Shown here: positions 31,712 through 34,178 of the stretch, one piece after another
How the letters are laid out: each line of letters opens with the position of its first letter
Position numbering within the stretch: position 1 is the first letter of the stretch
NCBI GenBank assembly: GCA_017554445.1
Contig: JAFZIJ010000194.1
Coordinates: 1-34,178, forward strand
Direction: 5' to 3'
Source: Victivallales bacterium
GTDB taxonomy: Bacteria; Verrucomicrobiota; Lentisphaeria; Oligosphaerales; Oligosphaeraceae
Length of the DNA: 34,178 nucleotides
Program-made: the position numbers and the translations under genes
Notes under the pieces: generated by a model
Told to the model about the DNA's origin: nothing
Seen by the model: only the letters and a program-made list of their open reading frames with translations
Databases searched by the model: none

Positions 31712-32692
31712 ATGGGAGCAAAGGATTTGGCGTTCAAGGCGTATTTCGCGAATGCAGAGCCATTTACGGATGTCGTCAACATGGCGTTCAAAGCATATGG
31801 TTTCGCCGTGGATCCGTCACGGTTACGGGAGGCGGATTCCGTTCAGGTGATGTCCATGTCAAAAGGCGATGGACAACCCGCTCTACGACAACGAATAGAC
31901 GATCTCATAAAAATGTTCATGCTGGAAGAAGGGGGTGAGACGAAAGAGATCATGCTTGGGCTTGAGAGACAGAGTCGTCCATCACGGTTCATGCCGTTAC
32001 GAATCTGGCAGTATGAAGATCACACGTTGGCAACAGCTGTGCGTAGGTTGTCGAGTAGGGGGCGTGGGTACCCAAAAGGCGGCATCAAGCCTTTGCCATC
32101 GGTTCTGATACTCATGTTGTACATGGGGCTTGGCAACTGGTCTGGAGCGACACGGTTCAGCCAGTTGCAACGGCGTCCGAATGGTCGCATCTCAAACTGT
32201 ATGAATGACATACGGATGAATATGTTGACCATTACGGAGATCAGCCGTCGGCCTGTGGATTCGTTTATATCGGACATTGGCGTAGTCGCCAACGCCATTG
32301 TTCATGCAAAAGAACCGAAAGCACTTGAGCGAGCCATGCGCCGAAGCAAGCGTTTTCGACATCTTTCGCCGGAGGCGGCTGACCTAATCAATGCTTATAC
32401 AGGGATGAGGTTGGAAGTATCAAATGACAAGGAGGAAATTGATATGTGCTATGCAAGACGGTTCTGGGAGAAGAAGGGCGAGACACGGGGTAAAAAAAAT
32501 GGTATAAAAATAGGTGAGAAACGTGGCGAAAAACGCGGTTTAGAGAACGGTATTCAGTTAGGTATTAATGCACTAATCAACGGTTTTCTAAATGCGGGTG
32601 TCGCCATGGAGAAGATAGTCGAGCAGTTGGAGGAGCAATTCAATCTGTCGCATCGGAAAGCCATGGGGCTGGTCAAAAAAGCCATGGTGTGA
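31712..32692 (+). CDS. Rpn family recombination-promoting nuclease / putative transposase
   Basis: A 326-residue protein of the Rpn / PD-(D/E)XK putative transposase family, whose characterised members (RpnA-E of E. coli) are DNA endonucleases that raise recombination. It opens GAKDLAFKAYFANAEPF. QRIDDLIKMFMLEEGGETKEIMLGLERQSRPSRFMPLRIWQYE holds the catalytic D...E-x-Q core. The C-terminal GETRGKKNGIKIGEKRGEKRGLENG run of Lys/Gly and a helical end are typical. The ATG at 31712 has GGAGCAGGA just upstream; the frame also allows a TTG at 31685. It stands alone, without visible terminal inverted repeats, and converges with umuC. Confidence 0.82.
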   Translation: MGAKDLAFKAYFANAEPFTDVVNMAFKAYGFAVDPSRLREADSVQVMSMSKGDGQPALRQRIDDLIKMFMLEEGGETKEIMLGLERQSRPSRFMPLRIWQYEDHTLATAVRRLSSRGRGYPKGGIKPLPSVLILMLYMGLGNWSGATRFSQLQRRPNGRISNCMNDIRMNMLTITEISRRPVDSFISDIGVVANAIVHAKEPKALERAMRRSKRFRHLSPEAADLINAYTGMRLEVSNDKEEIDMCYARRFWEKKGETRGKKNGIKIGEKRGEKRGLENGIQLGINALINGFLNAGVAMEKIVEQLEEQFNLSHRKAMGLVKKAMV

Positions 32693-32715
32693 AATAGGTT
32701 GGACCGTTTGAGAAG

Positions 32716-32781
32716 ATCTGAAATATTGTCATTGATACGGATGTATTCAGACATGATTTTGTTTGCGTCATTATTTCAGAT
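32716..32781. repeat. 10-bp inverted repeat between convergent genes
   Basis: ATCTGAAATA (32716-32725) is perfectly inverted at 32772-32781 around 46 nt, in the gap between the stops of the Rpn and umuC genes. It could form a long-loop hairpin that ends transcription, or mark a former insertion edge. Neither is proven. Confidence 0.45.
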
Positions 32782-32796
32782 ATCGATTTATAAAGA

Positions 32797-34056
32797 TTAT
32801 CGTGTACGCGGGAGGCCGTCCCAGTCGGTCGTATAGCGGGAGGAAAGTTTCTCACGGCGCATGGTCCATGGGCGCGTGAGGCCAGACGAAAGGCAGTGGA
32901 CGGCGCGACGGCCAAACTGTCGGTTGATGGTGTCCAATGTTTCGATGACGCGGTCGCTGACGTTTGTGCGGACTGGTTCGGGAAAGAGCTCCGGTTGTGT
33001 AAGTGTCCCGTTTTCAAGGCCGAAGAAAATAACGCCGGATTTCTTGTAGCGACGGCCTTTCTGAAAAATCTTCGGGAGATGGGGGGCGAGCATGGCGAAA
33101 ATTTCGGCGCTGTTGTTCGTTGGATGGCCGAACATGACGTTGATTTCCGCGCTGCCTTCCGGCAGTGCGACTGGATAGTATTCCGGATAGTAGAGAAAAA
33201 ACACACAGGCTCCGACGGCCTGTTTTCCTACTTCGCGCATACGGGCGGCCGCACTGTCCGCATAATCGGCGACGGTTTCCCTAAGTTCTTCGAAATCAAC
33301 GATCGGCGTGCCGAACATGCGGGTGCAGGCGGTCGTTTTCATGGGATGGCCGAAGTCTTCCGCCGCCGTGGCGGCCTGGCCACGAAGCTCCAAGGCGGTT
33401 CGGACGAGACAGACGCTGAATTTCTTTTGGAGCCACGGCAAATCGGCTTCCATCAATTGCAAAGCCGTGCGGATGCCGAGGGCCATGAGCCGTTTTTCCA
33501 CACGCGGGCCGACGCCCCAGATGTCGCCCACAGGTGTTTCCCGCAGAATGTCTTGCGCATTTTTCGGCACGACGAAAACGCCAGTCTTCGTCTGTTTTTT
33601 CGCGATTTCGCTGCCGAGCTTGGCGAGCGTCCGCGTGGAGGCGAAACCAATGCCTGTCGGGATGCCCGTCCATTGCAGGACACGGCTACGAAGTTCTATC
33701 GCAAGCGATTCGTAATCAGAATCTTCCGGAAGACTGAAGTGGACGAACGCTTCATCGATGGAATACTGTTCAAGATGTGGCGTGAACTGTCGCAGAACGG
33801 ACATGACGCGATTGGACATGTCTGCGTACAATTCATAGTTGCTGGAGATGAAAATAAGCCCGAGCGGCTTCTCCAACTCCTTGATTTTGAAGTACGGAGT
33901 GCCGACAGGAATGTTGAGTTTCTTGAATTCCGGCGAACGGGACACGACGCAGCCGTCATTGTTCGTCAGGACGGCGACGCGTCGTCCTATTAGGCGCGGA
34001 TTGAAGACGCGTTCGCAGGAAACGTAGAAGTTGTTGCAGTCAATAAGACCGATCAT
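32797..34056 (-). CDS. umuC: Y-family DNA polymerase UmuC
   Basis: A 419-residue UmuC, the catalytic subunit of translesion DNA polymerase V, normally part of the SOS response. GLIDCNNFYVSCERVFNP carries the first metal-binding Asp (residue 6), PYFKIKELEKPLGLIFISSNYELYADMSNRV is the UmuC-type palm/finger segment, and QYSIDEAFVHF holds the catalytic Asp-Glu pair (about 99-100). It continues with the ASTRTLAKLGSEIAKK and VGDIWGVGPRVEKRL thumb and HhH blocks. The C-terminal LSSRYTTDWDGLP is typical. I use the ATG at 34056. No Shine-Dalgarno precedes it, because a 9-bp tandem repeat fills the leader, and the frame stays open through that repeat. A umuD/lexA-like partner would lie beyond the window, if present. 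Confidence 0.92.
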   Translation of the reverse strand: MIGLIDCNNFYVSCERVFNPRLIGRRVAVLTNNDGCVVSRSPEFKKLNIPVGTPYFKIKELEKPLGLIFISSNYELYADMSNRVMSVLRQFTPHLEQYSIDEAFVHFSLPEDSDYESLAIELRSRVLQWTGIPTGIGFASTRTLAKLGSEIAKKQTKTGVFVVPKNAQDILRETPVGDIWGVGPRVEKRLMALGIRTALQLMEADLPWLQKKFSVCLVRTALELRGQAATAAEDFGHPMKTTACTRMFGTPIVDFEELRETVADYADSAAARMREVGKQAVGACVFFLYYPEYYPVALPEGSAEINVMFGHPTNNSAEIFAMLAPHLPKIFQKGRRYKKSGVIFFGLENGTLTQPELFPEPVRTNVSDRVIETLDTINRQFGRRAVHCLSSGLTRPWTMRREKLSSRYTTDWDGLPRTR

Positions 34057-34062
34057 ATTCAA

Positions 34063-34178
34063 GTTCTGGAAGTTCTGGAAGTTCTGGAAGTTCTGGAAGT
34101 TCTGGAAGTTCTGGAAGTTCTGGAAGTTCTGGAAGTTCTGGAAGTTCTGGAAGTTCTGGAAGTTCTGGAAGTTCTGGA
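34063..34178. repeat. GTTCTGGAA tandem repeat at umuC start
   Basis: The 9-bp unit GTTCTGGAA is repeated about 12.9 times without visible error, and runs off the right edge. Because 9 is a multiple of 3 the repeat is open in all frames. On the umuC strand it reads Phe-Gln-Asn repeated, in frame with umuC. Each unit contains the small dyad TTCTGGAA. Confidence 0.95.

Noticed and set aside
32896..33993. 365-codon rightward open frame opposite umuC
   Set aside because: UmuC motifs on the minus strand are complete, and the antisense product has no recognisable domain.
34063..34178. CRISPR array
   Set aside because: The unit is 9 bp with no spacers, so it is a simple tandem repeat.
34057..34178. 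LexA box array at umuC
   Set aside because: GTTC recurs every 9 bp, not with the 11-bp step of GTTC-N7-GTTC, and the palindromic GAAC-N4-GTTC form is not present. Kept only as a speculative remark in the umuC finding.

Overview
The window looks like chromosomal DNA from a gut-type bacterium of the PVC group, probably Lentisphaerota (Victivallis-like) or a close relative. This is an inference from gene content: two adjacent URO-D superfamily proteins, an Rpn/PD-(D/E)XK 'putative transposase' with a lysine/glycine-rich tail, a DUF4143 ATPase, a DAHP synthase-chorismate mutase fusion, and short ATCTGTGTA / CACGAATGGA intergenic repeats. No ribosomal RNA is present, so the taxonomy stays open.

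The window has two halves. About 1-18,600 is AT-richer accessory DNA. It is mostly a leftward run of small single-domain genes: AIM24-like protein, two Cys-rich DUF3795-type proteins, an Ntn hydrolase, four GNAT acetyltransferases, a DinB-fold protein, a peptidase E homologue, two SAM methyltransferases, two P-loop kinases, a flavin split-barrel protein, a radical SAM enzyme, a GyrI-like effector-binding protein, a leucine-rich-repeat-like protein and a GrpB-family protein. Most have their own Shine-Dalgarno sequence and sit 1-60 bp apart. Two rightward blocks interrupt the run: a URO-D pair (6545-8793) and a DUF4143 ATPase (11986-13314). A divergent pair of sigma70-type promoters at 6323-6466 serves the leftward genes on one side and the URO-D pair on the other. 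Remnants show past rearrangement: a gene tail at 126-257, a decayed second copy of the 2927-3322 gene at 4700-4849, and a detached copy of an RlmD C-terminus at 17266-17366. A pair of ~70 bp direct repeats lies at 14229 and 15726. Three of these duplications each bracket a two-gene module of about 1.3-1.8 kb.

From about 18,600 to 31,100 the DNA is GC-richer and carries conserved housekeeping genes: rlmD (leftward); aroF-chorismate mutase, holA and a GAF-domain gene (rightward); argH (rightward); then a leftward chain manA, rpsA, grpE, dnaJ and an exported HEAT-repeat protein. GrpE has an unusual acidic, Pro-Glu-rich C-terminal extension. argH and the HEAT gene converge on a CTAG-rich hairpin.

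The right end holds a tRNA-Val(UAC) with promoter and terminator, a very AT-rich spacer with a 10-bp-phased repeat, an Rpn-type nuclease gene, and leftward umuC. The umuC start abuts a 9-bp tandem repeat (about 13 copies) that runs off the window and stays in frame with umuC. I found no complete, clearly new multi-gene system. The strongest leads are the repeat-bounded module pattern in the accessory half and the in-frame tandem repeat at umuC.
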